From: DAOPZC01 sp035353175
GTDB lineage: Bacteria > Verrucomicrobiota > Kiritimatiellia > RFP12 > UBA1067
DNA: 45,769 nucleotides
Direction: 5' to 3'
NCBI GenBank assembly: GCA_035353175.1
Contig: DAOPZC010000040.1
Span: 1 to 45,769, forward strand
Below are positions 16,518 through 25,408 of the stretch, in pieces. The notes under the pieces were generated by a model. That model saw nothing but the letters and a program-made list of their open reading frames with translations, ran no database searches and was not told the origin of the DNA. Position numbers and translations under genes: made by a program. The first letter of the stretch is position 1; the number at the start of each line of letters is the position of its first letter.

Positions 16518-18820
16518 CCGCCCGATCCGAAAACGATCTCCTCGCACCTCACGTGCGCGCGGCCGGCGGCTGGAGGAAGCGCCGCCAGCAAGCCGCGGAG
16601 CTGGGCTTTGGGAGAAAAGCAAATCGCGAGCGAAGCGCCCCCCTCTTCGGGATTGATCCCAACAGAGTATACGGCGCGTTTCTTTGCGGCGGCGGGAGCG
16701 AGGTCGAGCCTCCACGCGTCGGCTTCACGGCGCAAGGTGTGCGGCAAATGCAACGTCTTGAGCCAGGCGCTGGCCTGTTGCGCGGCATCGCGGGGCTCCA
16801 ACATCGTATGGACTTTCCATGTGGCCCGCGCGAAAACGCCCGGACCGAACCCGTCCGGGGGCATTTCCCGGAGGTTCAGTTCAGCGATGTCGGCCGCAGC
16901 GAACGCGCCGCTGTCCCACGTCTTGATGGCCAGCACGGTCTCGCCTTCCGGAATCACGAGACGATCGCCGTTGTCGCCGAAAGCGAACAACGCTTCTTCC
17001 ACCGCCAACAGCGTATCCGTCAAGCGGGGATGCCGCTCCAGGATGATCTGCATAAGCCGCGCGGAAACCCAGCGGGGCGAGTGCCCCGCGAACCCGGCGG
17101 GCAGCGTGGCCCGCCGGAAAACCGGGGCCAACCGGCGTTTCTCGGCCTCAATGCGCGCGACGGCGGCGACGGTTTCCGCCGAGATGTGCGGCGTGCGCTC
17201 GCGTCCGGTGATCGCGGCGCGCTCGTCCGCGTCCGCACACGCGCCGCAGCCGAGACAGGACGCCCCTAAGCAGTACCCCCCATCGAGAGCGGCCCGCGCC
17301 TCTTCCCAACGGCGTTTCAGAAACGTTTCCGACACGGCGCGCCGCACGAATGGAAACGGGGCCGGCCGGGACATCGCCGCCTCGTCCACGCGGACCGCGG
17401 CACGCACCTGCGCCGCTTCCGAAAGACGCCACGGCCCATGAAAGCTGAGCCCGCCGCAGGCCAGCGCCACAACCGCATCGGCGTGCCCGTGCCCGCACGC
17501 CGCAAGCAGTTGCGTGCCGAGGTAGTCGGGCCACTCGAAGGCGAAACGGCACTCCAGCTGCGCCCGACGGCAGGCCGCGGCCGCGCCGTCCACCGCGAAG
17601 CGCCACTCCGCCTCGTCCAAAAACAGCCGGTCGCACGCCAGAGGCGTATTGGGCATGCGGACCAGCCGCCCAAAGCTCAGCACCACGCGCGTCCCCGCAT
17701 TCGGCCGCCCGAGCCAGCCTTTGAGGCGCATGCAGAAGTCGCTGAACGCCTCAAGGTCTTCCGGCGTCTCGTAGGCGGTGAGAATGAAGAACAGTTTCAG
17801 CTCGCGGACGCGGCGGTCCAGCAGCGTTCGGATGGCGCTGGACAGATCGTTGTCCGAAAGGGACTTCGAGAGAAACGCCCTCAGCCGGGCGCTGATGCCC
17901 TCGATGCCGAGGGTGTAGGAACTTTTGCCGGCCGCGCGCTCGAGGTCGACAATCTCCGGGCAGGCGGCGATCCCGTCGGCACGCTGGCTCTTGAAGGAAA
18001 TCTGGTCGAATAGCCGGGCGCTCTGCACGACCAGCTCGCAGAGGTCCGTGTAGTGGTTCAGGTTGAAGGCGTCCAGTTCGGCGACGCGTGCTCCGCAGAC
18101 CCGCTTGAGGCTCCGCGCCTGCGCCAACACATCGGCAGCCGAATGCTCGCGGTATGGCTTGCGCTCGTATCCCTCGAAACAGAAGGAGCAGAACGCGGCG
18201 CAGCCGAGGCCGACGGTCACCCGAACGGTGCCCGAAGACTCGGTGTCGGTCAACGGCAGAAGCGCGGCCGGCGGCGGCGGCGTGCGGGCCACGGCCTGGC
18301 GGACCGGCACGAGGGGAACGGCGCCCGAAACCCAAAAGCCGTCGAGCCCTTCCGCCGCCTGGAAGAGTCGCGCACGTTTATCGCCGCAGGTGCCCGGCCA
18401 CCGCGCGACAAAGCGCGGCAGGCTCTCCTCCGCCTCACCGAAGAAAAAGGCGTCCGGCACGGCAGTGCCGTCCTGGCGGACGAGGCACTGCGCCGCGAAT
18501 GCGTTGGAACCGCCCAGCAGGATCGGCGGGAACGTCGCGGGGCGCTCAGGCGCCCACGGCGCGATGCCGTTGGCGTGAAGCAGCCATGGCAGATTGACGG
18601 TCTCCTGGACAAACGAGTCGGTGACAAAGATCAGGTCGAAAGCGGCGAGGCCGCACCCCGAAAAAAGTCCGGCCGCAGCCGGCGCACGTTTCGGCGGCAG
18701 AAACGCGAAATCGATCTCGGCCTCCGGCACGGCCGAACGCACCAGATCCGCCAGCAGGCGATGCGTGGACGAGGCCGCCGTGTCGCGCAGCGAGGATAAT
18801 CGTAGCAGGAGAACCTTCAT
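16514..18820 (-). CDS. Radical SAM protein with N-terminal B12-binding-like domain
   Basis: 768 residues from the ATG at 18820 (MKVLLLRL, a typical opening of B12-binding-type radical SAM proteins); an in-frame start 21 codons upstream is possible, and neither has a clear Shine-Dalgarno. Residues 1-190 form a Rossmann-like region without the DxHxxG cobalamin ligand motif. The radical SAM core starts near 200 with GCAAFCSFCFEGYE: Cys207, 211 and 214, a CX3CX2C cluster. Around residues 515-530 lies a second Cys-rich patch (CLGASCLGCGAC). The last 200 residues are unlike families I know. It probably performs radical chemistry on an unidentified substrate. Cytoplasmic; divergent from the xylose-isomerase-like gene. 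Confidence 0.85.
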   Translation of the reverse strand: MKVLLLRLSSLRDTAASSTHRLLADLVRSAVPEAEIDFAFLPPKRAPAAAGLFSGCGLAAFDLIFVTDSFVQETVNLPWLLHANGIAPWAPERPATFPPILLGGSNAFAAQCLVRQDGTAVPDAFFFGEAEESLPRFVARWPGTCGDKRARLFQAAEGLDGFWVSGAVPLVPVRQAVARTPPPPAALLPLTDTESSGTVRVTVGLGCAAFCSFCFEGYERKPYREHSAADVLAQARSLKRVCGARVAELDAFNLNHYTDLCELVVQSARLFDQISFKSQRADGIAACPEIVDLERAAGKSSYTLGIEGISARLRAFLSKSLSDNDLSSAIRTLLDRRVRELKLFFILTAYETPEDLEAFSDFCMRLKGWLGRPNAGTRVVLSFGRLVRMPNTPLACDRLFLDEAEWRFAVDGAAAACRRAQLECRFAFEWPDYLGTQLLAACGHGHADAVVALACGGLSFHGPWRLSEAAQVRAAVRVDEAAMSRPAPFPFVRRAVSETFLKRRWEEARAALDGGYCLGASCLGCGACADADERAAITGRERTPHISAETVAAVARIEAEKRRLAPVFRRATLPAGFAGHSPRWVSARLMQIILERHPRLTDTLLAVEEALFAFGDNGDRLVIPEGETVLAIKTWDSGAFAAADIAELNLREMPPDGFGPGVFARATWKVHTMLEPRDAAQQASAWLKTLHLPHTLRREADAWRLDLAPAAAKKRAVYSVGINPEEGGASLAICFSPKAQLRGLLAALPPAAGRAHVRCEEIVFGSGG

Positions 18821-18965
18821 AGTGAAATGCAGCGTATTGTTGCGTGCCGGTAAAAGGTAACGTGTTTGGCCATGGGTTGTCAAACCCGCACCGCCGCGGC
18901 CTCGCCGCGGCGCTATTCAGTTTCAAACAGAATCTCACACTTCGCCGATTCCGGCCACTTCCGTC

Positions 18966-18995
18966 TTGATAATGAGGCCATCCTCGCGCTATTCT
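18966..18995 (+). promoter_or_regulatory. Promoter of the xylose-isomerase-like gene
   Basis: TTGATA (18966-18971), an 18-bp spacer and TATTCT (18990-18995), about 50 bp before the ATG at 19047, which has GAGGTG upstream. Confidence 0.55.
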
Positions 18996-19046
18996 TTCCG
19001 CTAAACATACGGCTTGTTTCAAGCCGGTCAACAACGAGGTGTGTGT

Positions 19047-20195
19047 ATGTCTAAGAAAGGGTTCAACATTGACCCCGTGACGTTGCGCTCCATGCCGTTC
19101 TGGTGTGTCGGCAATCCGCTGGGCGACCCGTTCGGCGGCCCGGTGCTGCCGAAGATCGACTCCGTCGAAGTGGCCAGGATTCTGGCCGCGGCCGCGGACG
19201 AGGGCCTGATCGAGGCCACGTCGTTTCACGACGACGATCTGGTGCCGTGGGATCCGGAGCACCCGAACGACGATCTCGACCCGAAGAGCGAGGTCTACGC
19301 CACGCTCCGCACGATCAAAAAGATTCTCGACGACGCAGGGCTGAAGGTCAACACGGCGACGTGCGGGCTGCACGGCCACAAGCTGTTCCGCAAGGGCGGA
19401 CTGACCAACCCCGATCCGAAAATCCGCGCTCTGGCGAAGAAGAAGGTCCAGCGCACACTGCGCATCGGCGCGCTCTTCGGCGCGAAACACTACACCTACT
19501 GGGTGGCGCGCGACGGCTTTGAAGTGCCGGTGAACGTGGACTGGAAGAACGTCTACAAATGGCTGGCTGACGGACTCGATTCCGTCTACGACTACATCCG
19601 CACGAAGAAGCTGACGAACTATGTGGGCGCGACGATCGAGCCCAAGCCGAACGAGCCGCGCGGCCACATGTTCCTGCCGACCTCGGGGCATGCGGTGGGC
19701 TTCATTTTCGGCCACCTCAAGCACCCCGAATTCTTCGGCGTGAACCCGGAACTGCTGCAGCACGAGAGCATGGCGCTCCTGAACGCCGTGCATACGGTCG
19801 GCTATCTGACCAGCATGAAGAAACTTTTTTTCCTGCACTTCGGCAGTCAGATCAAGGCGCAGTTCGACAACGACTTCCCGCCGCTCATCGGGCCCGAGGG
19901 GCTCAAGGAAACGGTGCAGATGTTCTGGGCGCTGCGCAAGGTCGGCTGGAAGGGCGTGGTGGAATACGACTGCCACATGCTGCGCGCCGACGGCGACCCC
20001 GATGACCCGATCGGATGCCGCAAAGCCTTCATCCGCGACTGCACGCAGGCCCTGGCCACGGCGCTGTTGCTGGCGGACCGCGTGATGGAACTCGACACGG
20101 CCAAGCTGAGCGACGCGCAGGCAGACCTGACGGCGACTGCGCTGATGTGCAAGCTGGACAAGAACACCATCACGCAGTGGATGTCGACGAAGTAG
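19047..20195 (+). CDS. Xylose-isomerase-like TIM-barrel protein with an altered metal site
   Basis: 381 residues, the length and motif order of actinomycete-type xylose isomerases: SFHDDDLVPW with catalytic His61 and Asp64, IEPKPNEPRG with Glu198 and Lys200, PTSGHAVGFI, VNPELLQHE with Glu235 and His239, FDND with Asp274/Asp276, and EYD with Asp308. Aligning LFFLHFGSQ with the family's LFHIDLNGQ puts His264 where known enzymes have a metal-binding Asp; the Pro-Glu to His spacing is also one residue longer. It may therefore isomerise a different aldose, bind another metal or have changed activity. The start at 19047 is chosen for its Shine-Dalgarno. Probably cytoplasmic (no signal). Followed by a terminator. 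Confidence 0.82.
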   Translation: MSKKGFNIDPVTLRSMPFWCVGNPLGDPFGGPVLPKIDSVEVARILAAAADEGLIEATSFHDDDLVPWDPEHPNDDLDPKSEVYATLRTIKKILDDAGLKVNTATCGLHGHKLFRKGGLTNPDPKIRALAKKKVQRTLRIGALFGAKHYTYWVARDGFEVPVNVDWKNVYKWLADGLDSVYDYIRTKKLTNYVGATIEPKPNEPRGHMFLPTSGHAVGFIFGHLKHPEFFGVNPELLQHESMALLNAVHTVGYLTSMKKLFFLHFGSQIKAQFDNDFPPLIGPEGLKETVQMFWALRKVGWKGVVEYDCHMLRADGDPDDPIGCRKAFIRDCTQALATALLLADRVMELDTAKLSDAQADLTATALMCKLDKNTITQWMSTK

Positions 20196-20210
20196 TCTGG
20201 CCACAACGAG

Positions 20211-20281
20211 GAAGGCCTTCAGGCTGCCCGAGCCGCCGGCTTTGCTGAAGCGGCGCACAGCCTGATTGCCTTCAGATTTTT
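20211..20281 (+). terminator. Nested-hairpin terminator after the isomerase gene
   Basis: Outer arms GAAGGCCTTCAGGCTG (20211-20226) and CAGCCTGATTGCCTTC (20258-20273) pair at 14 of 16 positions. An inner stem GCCGC (20232-20236) / GCGGC (20250-20254) lies within. A T-rich run (ATTTTTCT) follows. Unusually large for an intrinsic terminator. Confidence 0.6.
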
Positions 20282-20301
20282 CTCACCGCAACGGGCGAAG
20301 A

Positions 20302-21075
20302 ATGAAGTTACATGCAGAGTGCGAGGGGACCGGCGAAGCGATCGTGATTCTGCACGGCCTGATGGGCTCAAGCGAGAACTGGCGCGGCGTGCGCGCCGCG
20401 CTGGCGGACCGCCGGCGCATAGTCTGCCTCGACCTGCCCAACCACGGCCGGTCTTCGCACGTCGCCTTTTTCGACCTGCGCAGCATGGGCGACGACGTGG
20501 CCGAAACGCTGGAGTCGCTGGGCGTCGGCCGCGCGGTGGTGATGGGGCACTCGCTGGGCGGCAAGGTCGCGATGCAGATGGCGTCGGACCACGCGGACCG
20601 TCTTCGCGGCCTCGTGGTGGTCGACATTTCGCCGCGCGCGATCCAGCCCGTCCATCTTTTCGTGCTGCGGGCCTGCCAGCAGCTCGACCTCGCCTCAGCC
20701 ACGCGGCGCAGCGAACTGGACGCGGCTTTGGCGCGCTCCGTGCCGCAACAGGCGACGCGCGATTTCCTGCTGAAGAATATCGTCCGCGACCGGGACGGCC
20801 GCTTCGCCTGGCGGGTGCCGCTGCAGGCGCTGATCGACAATTACCGGACGGTGAGCGATGCGCCGCCGTTGATCGCGCCGTACGAGGGACCGGCGCTCTT
20901 CGTGGCGGGCGAGACCTCGCCCTTCCGGCTCATGGCCGACGAAGCCCTGATCCGAGGCTGGTTTCCGGCAGCCGATTTCGTCACGATTCCCGGCGCGGGC
21001 CATCTGGTCCACGCCGACCAGCCGGACGTTTTCGTCGCGCAGGTGCGGGCTTTTTTGGATCGGCTGGAAAACTGA
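20302..21075 (+). CDS. Alpha/beta hydrolase (YbfF-like esterase)
   Basis: 257 residues from the ATG at 20302. Oxyanion-hole motif HGLMGSSENW (about 18-27), nucleophile elbow GHSLGGK with Ser84, and catalytic His234 in GAGHLVHAD; the block CLDLPNHGRS is typical of the YbfF/epoxide-hydrolase-like group. No signal peptide, so it is cytoplasmic. These enzymes cleave small acyl esters; the substrate is unknown. It starts about 20 bp after the terminator at 20211-20281, and the heparinase-like gene follows 19 bp after its stop, so hydrolase, lyase and pectate lyase are likely one transcript. Confidence 0.88.
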   Translation: MKLHAECEGTGEAIVILHGLMGSSENWRGVRAALADRRRIVCLDLPNHGRSSHVAFFDLRSMGDDVAETLESLGVGRAVVMGHSLGGKVAMQMASDHADRLRGLVVVDISPRAIQPVHLFVLRACQQLDLASATRRSELDAALARSVPQQATRDFLLKNIVRDRDGRFAWRVPLQALIDNYRTVSDAPPLIAPYEGPALFVAGETSPFRLMADEALIRGWFPAADFVTIPGAGHLVHADQPDVFVAQVRAFLDRLEN

Positions 21076-21094
21076 ATATGCGAAAGGGAATGTC

Positions 21095-23206
21095 ATGTTC
21101 CAGCAAACGTGTCGCCGCATCCGCCCATCGTTAGCCGTGTGGGTTTGCGTTTGCGGATTGCCGCTCCTCCACCTTGCGACACTCCGTGCCGCGCCGCCCC
21201 CGGCCCCTGCCGCCCTGACGACGAAACAGCCGGAACACGGCCCCCGCTTGACCGATCCGCAATTCTTTTCCATGGTGGATTTGGAACGCGCGGACCTAAC
21301 GACGGTGAAAGAAGCCGTAGCGAAATCGGACTGGCCTGCGGCGAAACACGCTTTCGCGGAGCACATGCGCAGCCGCAAAACACCGAAATGGACGTTCGAT
21401 CCGGGCCGGGCGGGCAACGACAAGAAGGCGCGCGTCAAAGGCGCGGAAAACGCCCTCCGGCACCGGCTGACGAGCATCGGCATCGAGTGGCAGTTCGGCG
21501 AAACGATTGATTGGTCGTTCAATCCCACCGCGCGGCCCGATTCGAAGTGGCCGAGAAACCACGAATGGACGTGGCAGCTGAGCCGGCATGCGATGTGGAA
21601 AGACCTGGGCCGCGCCTTTTATGCGACGGGAGACGAAAAGTACGCGGCGGAATTTGTGGCCCAGCTCGAAAGCTGGGTGCACGACTGTCCCGTCCCCGTG
21701 AAGAAGGCGGACAACCGCGCCTTCTCGCGCTGGCGCACGATCGAAGCCGGAATCCGCGCCGGATCGGTATGGCCCGACGTCTATCACCTTTTCCTTTCCG
21801 CCAAATCTTTCGATGATGATGCGCTGGTTCTCTTCCTGAAAAGTTATGCCGAGCACGCGCTTTACCTGATGGCGTTCCACACGAGCGGCAATTGGCTGAC
21901 GATGGAGGCAAACGGGCTTTACCACGCGGGCGCGCTGTTTCCAGAGTTCAGCGATGCCCGACTCTGGCGGGAAACGGCCCTGTCCCGCCTGTCCCAAGAG
22001 CTCGACATCCAGGTCTACCCCGACGGCGCGCAAGTCGAGCTGGCGCCCGGATACCACGGGGTGTCGGTCCAAAATTTCCTCGGCCCGGTAAACCTGGAGC
22101 CGCTGACCGGCTGCAGGGTGCCAAAAGACTACACGGCGAAAATGGAGAAGATGTTCGACTACTTCCTGTACTCCATGCAGCCCACCCGCAGGACGCCGGC
22201 GCTGAACGACTCCGGCGAGGGCTCGGTGGAACGCTGGATGAAAACCGGCTGCGATCTTTTCCCGCACCGCGAAGATTTCCGCTGGGTGGCGACCGACGGA
22301 AAAGAAGGCGCGGCACCTGCACAGACGTCATACCGCTTCCCGTATGCGGGACAATGCCTGATGCGGAGCGGCTGGGACCGGAAGGCCCTCTGGCTCTGCA
22401 TTGAAGTCGGGCCGTTCGGGTATGGCCACCAGCACGAAGACAAGCTGGGCGTGACCCTGACGGCCTTCGGCAAAGCCCTGCTGGTCGAAGGCGGCGTCTA
22501 TACCTACGACGCGAGCGAATGGAGGCGGTATGTGCTGAGCAGCCGCGCGCACAACGTGGTCTTGGCCGACGGGCTGGAGCAGTGCCGCAGGAAAGAGCCC
22601 AAAGAAACCTATGTGGTCAAAGCGCCGCTGCCGCATGTGTGGGAAAGCAATGCGACGTTCGACCACGCGGCCGCGGTCTATGCCGAGGGCTGGGGCACAA
22701 ACGCCGTGCGTCTGCTCAAACACACGCGGCACACATTTTTTGTGAAACCTGACCTCTTTGTCATCGCCGACGAACTGGATCCCGCAGACGGCCAGCCTCA
22801 CACCTACGAAACGCTCTTCCACCTTGACGCGGAAGGCGCGAACGCGGAAGGGCTTCAAGTCACCACGCTGGGCGACGGCCCAGTCCTCACGATCACGGCG
22901 TACGGCGCCGATGGCGTGATGATCGTCAAAGGGCAGAAAGAACCTGTCGTTCAGGGATGGCTGCCGGACTCTTCGTCCGGCTACGGAGGCATCCGTCCCA
23001 TCCCGACCGCAATCTATCGGAAACAGTCCCAAGGCAAGACGCTCCTGCTCTACGCGCTCTACCCGAGCGCGGCACCGGCCCCCAGCCCTGTGAAAAACCT
23101 GCAGGTCATCGGCGACGTCCTCACGGTAACACGCGCGGACGGATCGGTTACGCATTTCCGCTTCTTGCGAGAAATGGAACACGAAACGATTCCCGCAACC
23201 CGTTAA
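21095..23206 (+). CDS. Exported heparinase II/III-family polysaccharide lyase
   Basis: 703 residues with an N-terminal signal peptide (hydrophobic segment about 12-32). The N-terminal (alpha/alpha)n toroid carries the family block GNWLTMEANGLYHAGALFPE (around 265-284), including the Asn linked to catalysis in heparinase III. The C-terminal beta-sandwich (heparinase II/III-like) begins near 420 with GPFGYGHQHEDKLGVTL, then YTYDASEWRRYVLSSRAHNVV. Enzymes of this type cleave uronate-containing chains by beta-elimination; substrates range from heparan sulfate to alginate and other polyuronates. With pectinolytic neighbours and no sulfatase, a plant polyuronate or rhamnogalacturonan is more likely than heparin (inference). 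GAAAGGG precedes the ATG. Confidence 0.85.
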   Translation: MFQQTCRRIRPSLAVWVCVCGLPLLHLATLRAAPPPAPAALTTKQPEHGPRLTDPQFFSMVDLERADLTTVKEAVAKSDWPAAKHAFAEHMRSRKTPKWTFDPGRAGNDKKARVKGAENALRHRLTSIGIEWQFGETIDWSFNPTARPDSKWPRNHEWTWQLSRHAMWKDLGRAFYATGDEKYAAEFVAQLESWVHDCPVPVKKADNRAFSRWRTIEAGIRAGSVWPDVYHLFLSAKSFDDDALVLFLKSYAEHALYLMAFHTSGNWLTMEANGLYHAGALFPEFSDARLWRETALSRLSQELDIQVYPDGAQVELAPGYHGVSVQNFLGPVNLEPLTGCRVPKDYTAKMEKMFDYFLYSMQPTRRTPALNDSGEGSVERWMKTGCDLFPHREDFRWVATDGKEGAAPAQTSYRFPYAGQCLMRSGWDRKALWLCIEVGPFGYGHQHEDKLGVTLTAFGKALLVEGGVYTYDASEWRRYVLSSRAHNVVLADGLEQCRRKEPKETYVVKAPLPHVWESNATFDHAAAVYAEGWGTNAVRLLKHTRHTFFVKPDLFVIADELDPADGQPHTYETLFHLDAEGANAEGLQVTTLGDGPVLTITAYGADGVMIVKGQKEPVVQGWLPDSSSGYGGIRPIPTAIYRKQSQGKTLLLYALYPSAAPAPSPVKNLQVIGDVLTVTRADGSVTHFRFLREMEHETIPATR

Positions 23207-23210
23207 TCAC

Positions 23211-24476
23211 ATGAAAATATGCTGGCGATTATTACCTTCACTGACAACTGTGTTATCCTCGCTTCTTGCAGCGCGAGGAGATAGCGTCCTTGCCGAGCAG
23301 GACAATCAAGGCTTTGCCGCGACACGCGGCGGAGCGGGCGGACAAATCATCCGCGTCACAAACCTCAGTGCCGAGGGCGCTGGCTCGCTGCGCGCGGCGG
23401 TGGAGACCAAGGGGCCTCGGATCGTCGTGTTCGAGGTCAGCGGCGTCATCGACTTGAACAAGCGGGCGCTCAAGATCACAGAGCCCTTTGTCACGGTTGC
23501 GGGCCAGACCGCCCCGTCCCCGGGCATCACCCTGATTCGAGGCTCAGTCTCCATCTACACGCACGATGTCCTAGTGCGGCACCTCCGCATCCGTCCAGGC
23601 GACGCTGGAGCCCCCAAGCGTAGCGGATGGGAACCGGACGGCCTGTGCGCAGCGGGCGGCTCGGCGTACAATATCGTCGTGGACCATTGTTCGCTGAGCT
23701 GGGCCGTGGATGAGAACTTAAGCGCATCCGGGCCTCGGCTGGAGGGGCCGCAGGCCACGGCCCACAGGATCACTTTCAGCAACTGTATCATCGCCGAGGG
23801 CCTCAGCCGTTCCACGCACGAGAAAGGCGAGCATTCGAAAGGGTCGCTGATTCACGACTGTTGCCAAGGCATCGCGATCATCGGCAACCTGTATGCGCAC
23901 AATGTCCAAAGAAACCCCTATTTTAAGGCGCACTGCACCGGCGTGATCGTCAACAACGTGATCTACGATCCGGGTTCGACGGCGATCCAACTCAACTATT
24001 CGCAAAAGGAGTGGAAAGGTGCAAAATTCGCTCCGGCTAACTGCCGCGTAAGTATCGTCGGCAATGTGCTTCTGCACGGCGCCAGCACAAAACCCCATTT
24101 GGCGCTGGTCGCCAGTAAAGGGGACGCCTATCTCGAAGACAACCTCGCGTTCAAACGTGACGGATCTCCGGCGCCATTACTCTCTGGCGCCGTTAACATT
24201 CTGAAAGAAAAGCCGGTCTGGCCTGACGGACTGTGCCCCCTGCCTTCCGGCGACGTCGTCGCGTCTGTGATCCGGCACGCCGGCGCGCGGCCGAAAGACC
24301 GGGACACCATCGACCAGCGGATCATCCGCAACTTGATCGAACGTAAGGGACGCGTCATCGACTCGCAGGACGAGGTCGGCGGATATCCTTCGTCCGTCTC
24401 GCAAACGCAGAGGCTCGACATTCCTTCCGATCATGTCGACGCATGGCTGTCCGCGACAGCGGCCGCTCTGGAATAG
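23211..24476 (+). CDS. Exported pectate lyase-like beta-helix protein (PL1 type)
   Basis: 421 residues with a signal peptide. The mature start has the conserved PL1-like opening GFAATRGGAGGQIIRVTNL followed by GSLRAAV and VFEVSGVIDL, then right-handed beta-helix rungs (ITEPFVTVAGQTAPSPGI, VVDHCSLSWAVDENL, HRITFSNCIIAEGL, IAIIGNLYAHN, GVIVNNVIYD, VSIVGNVLLHG). The HCSLSW...ENL rung carries the Ca-binding Asp/Glu residues of many PL1 members. It should cleave polygalacturonate by beta-elimination, giving unsaturated oligouronates. Starts 4 bp after the heparinase-like gene's stop, so the two are translationally linked. Slightly lower GC than its neighbours. Confidence 0.87.
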   Translation: MKICWRLLPSLTTVLSSLLAARGDSVLAEQDNQGFAATRGGAGGQIIRVTNLSAEGAGSLRAAVETKGPRIVVFEVSGVIDLNKRALKITEPFVTVAGQTAPSPGITLIRGSVSIYTHDVLVRHLRIRPGDAGAPKRSGWEPDGLCAAGGSAYNIVVDHCSLSWAVDENLSASGPRLEGPQATAHRITFSNCIIAEGLSRSTHEKGEHSKGSLIHDCCQGIAIIGNLYAHNVQRNPYFKAHCTGVIVNNVIYDPGSTAIQLNYSQKEWKGAKFAPANCRVSIVGNVLLHGASTKPHLALVASKGDAYLEDNLAFKRDGSPAPLLSGAVNILKEKPVWPDGLCPLPSGDVVASVIRHAGARPKDRDTIDQRIIRNLIERKGRVIDSQDEVGGYPSSVSQTQRLDIPSDHVDAWLSATAAALE

Positions 24477-24539
24477 GGTCTACGAAACGCGCAAGAACGT
24501 TGCCGCCATCTGAAGCAATCCGGGCCAGAACAGTCCCCA

Positions 24540-25340
24540 TCATTTCTTCTGGTAGATCCGTACGTAATCGATCTCACAAGTCTGAGGGAAGACGCTGTCG
24601 TCGATGCCTTTCTGCCCGCCCCAGCTGCCGCCGATCGCGAGGTTCATCAGCAAGTAGTGCGGTTTGTGGAAGGGATTTTTATCGCCGGCACCGGCCTTGT
24701 CGACCGGATACGTGAAATATTTGTTCTGGTCGTAGTAGAAGTCCATCCGTTCGGCAAACCACTCCACCGCGTAGACGTGGAAACCGTCAGCCGGAGCTTG
24801 ACCGGACAGATTGCCGCCGAGCGAAGCGTGCTTGCCCTTCTCCACGCCGAACCAGTGGACCGTCGCGAACACCTTGGACGGCTCGTGGCCGACCGCCTCC
24901 ATGATGTCGATCTCGCCGCACTTGGGCCAGCCAACCGCATGGATGTTCGTACCGAGCATCCAGATCGCGGGCCACATGCCGCGCCCTTTCGGCAACTTGG
25001 CCCGCACTTCGACTCGGCCGTAGGTTGTCGCGAACAGCCCTTCCGTCGTGACGCTCGCCGCCGTGTATTGCGCCGTCTTTCCGTCCGGACCTTTGTACGC
25101 TTCCTTGCGGCCCTCGATGATCAGCTTGCCGTCCTCGACGCGCGCGTTCTCTTTCCGCGCCGCCGTGTAGTACTGCGCCTCCTTGTTGCGCACGAAGCCC
25201 TTCTCATAGGTCCACTTCGCCGCATCGGGCAACCCCGGCTTGTCGAATTCGTCCGACCAGACCAGCGTCCAGCCCGGAAGCGCCTGCGCCCCCGCAAAAC
25301 CCGCCGCCAAGATACACATCACGATCGCCGTTTTCTTCAT
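24540..25340 (-). CDS. Exported GH16 endo-glycanase (laminarinase/lichenase-like)
   Basis: 266 residues from the ATG at 25340, preceded by a run AAGGGGGGG; the open frame upstream is not coding. Signal peptide 1-20 (MKKTAIVMCILAAGFAGAQA). The jelly-roll domain carries WSDEFDKPG, GRVEVRAKLPKGRGMWPAIWMLG, and the catalytic GH16 motif EIDIME with nucleophile Glu143, Asp145 and acid/base Glu148. IGGSWGG near the end is also typical. It hydrolyses beta-1,3 or mixed beta-glucans or related beta-galactans; the beta-bulge form EIDIMEAVG favours glucanases over agarases. Last gene of the minus-strand CAZyme cluster; convergent with the pectate lyase gene 63 bp away. Confidence 0.92.
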   Translation of the reverse strand: MKKTAIVMCILAAGFAGAQALPGWTLVWSDEFDKPGLPDAAKWTYEKGFVRNKEAQYYTAARKENARVEDGKLIIEGRKEAYKGPDGKTAQYTAASVTTEGLFATTYGRVEVRAKLPKGRGMWPAIWMLGTNIHAVGWPKCGEIDIMEAVGHEPSKVFATVHWFGVEKGKHASLGGNLSGQAPADGFHVYAVEWFAERMDFYYDQNKYFTYPVDKAGAGDKNPFHKPHYLLMNLAIGGSWGGQKGIDDSVFPQTCEIDYVRIYQKK

Positions 25341-25408
25341 TGTGTCCCCCCCTTTTCGACTCACGACTCGCGCCCCGCGACACGCAGTCAGTTTCCAGTC
25401 ACCAGTAT

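Noticed and set aside
18546..20258. 570-codon minus-strand frame spanning the isomerase-like gene
   Set aside because: It covers the xylose-isomerase-like gene, its promoter and terminator on the other strand; no protein family visible.
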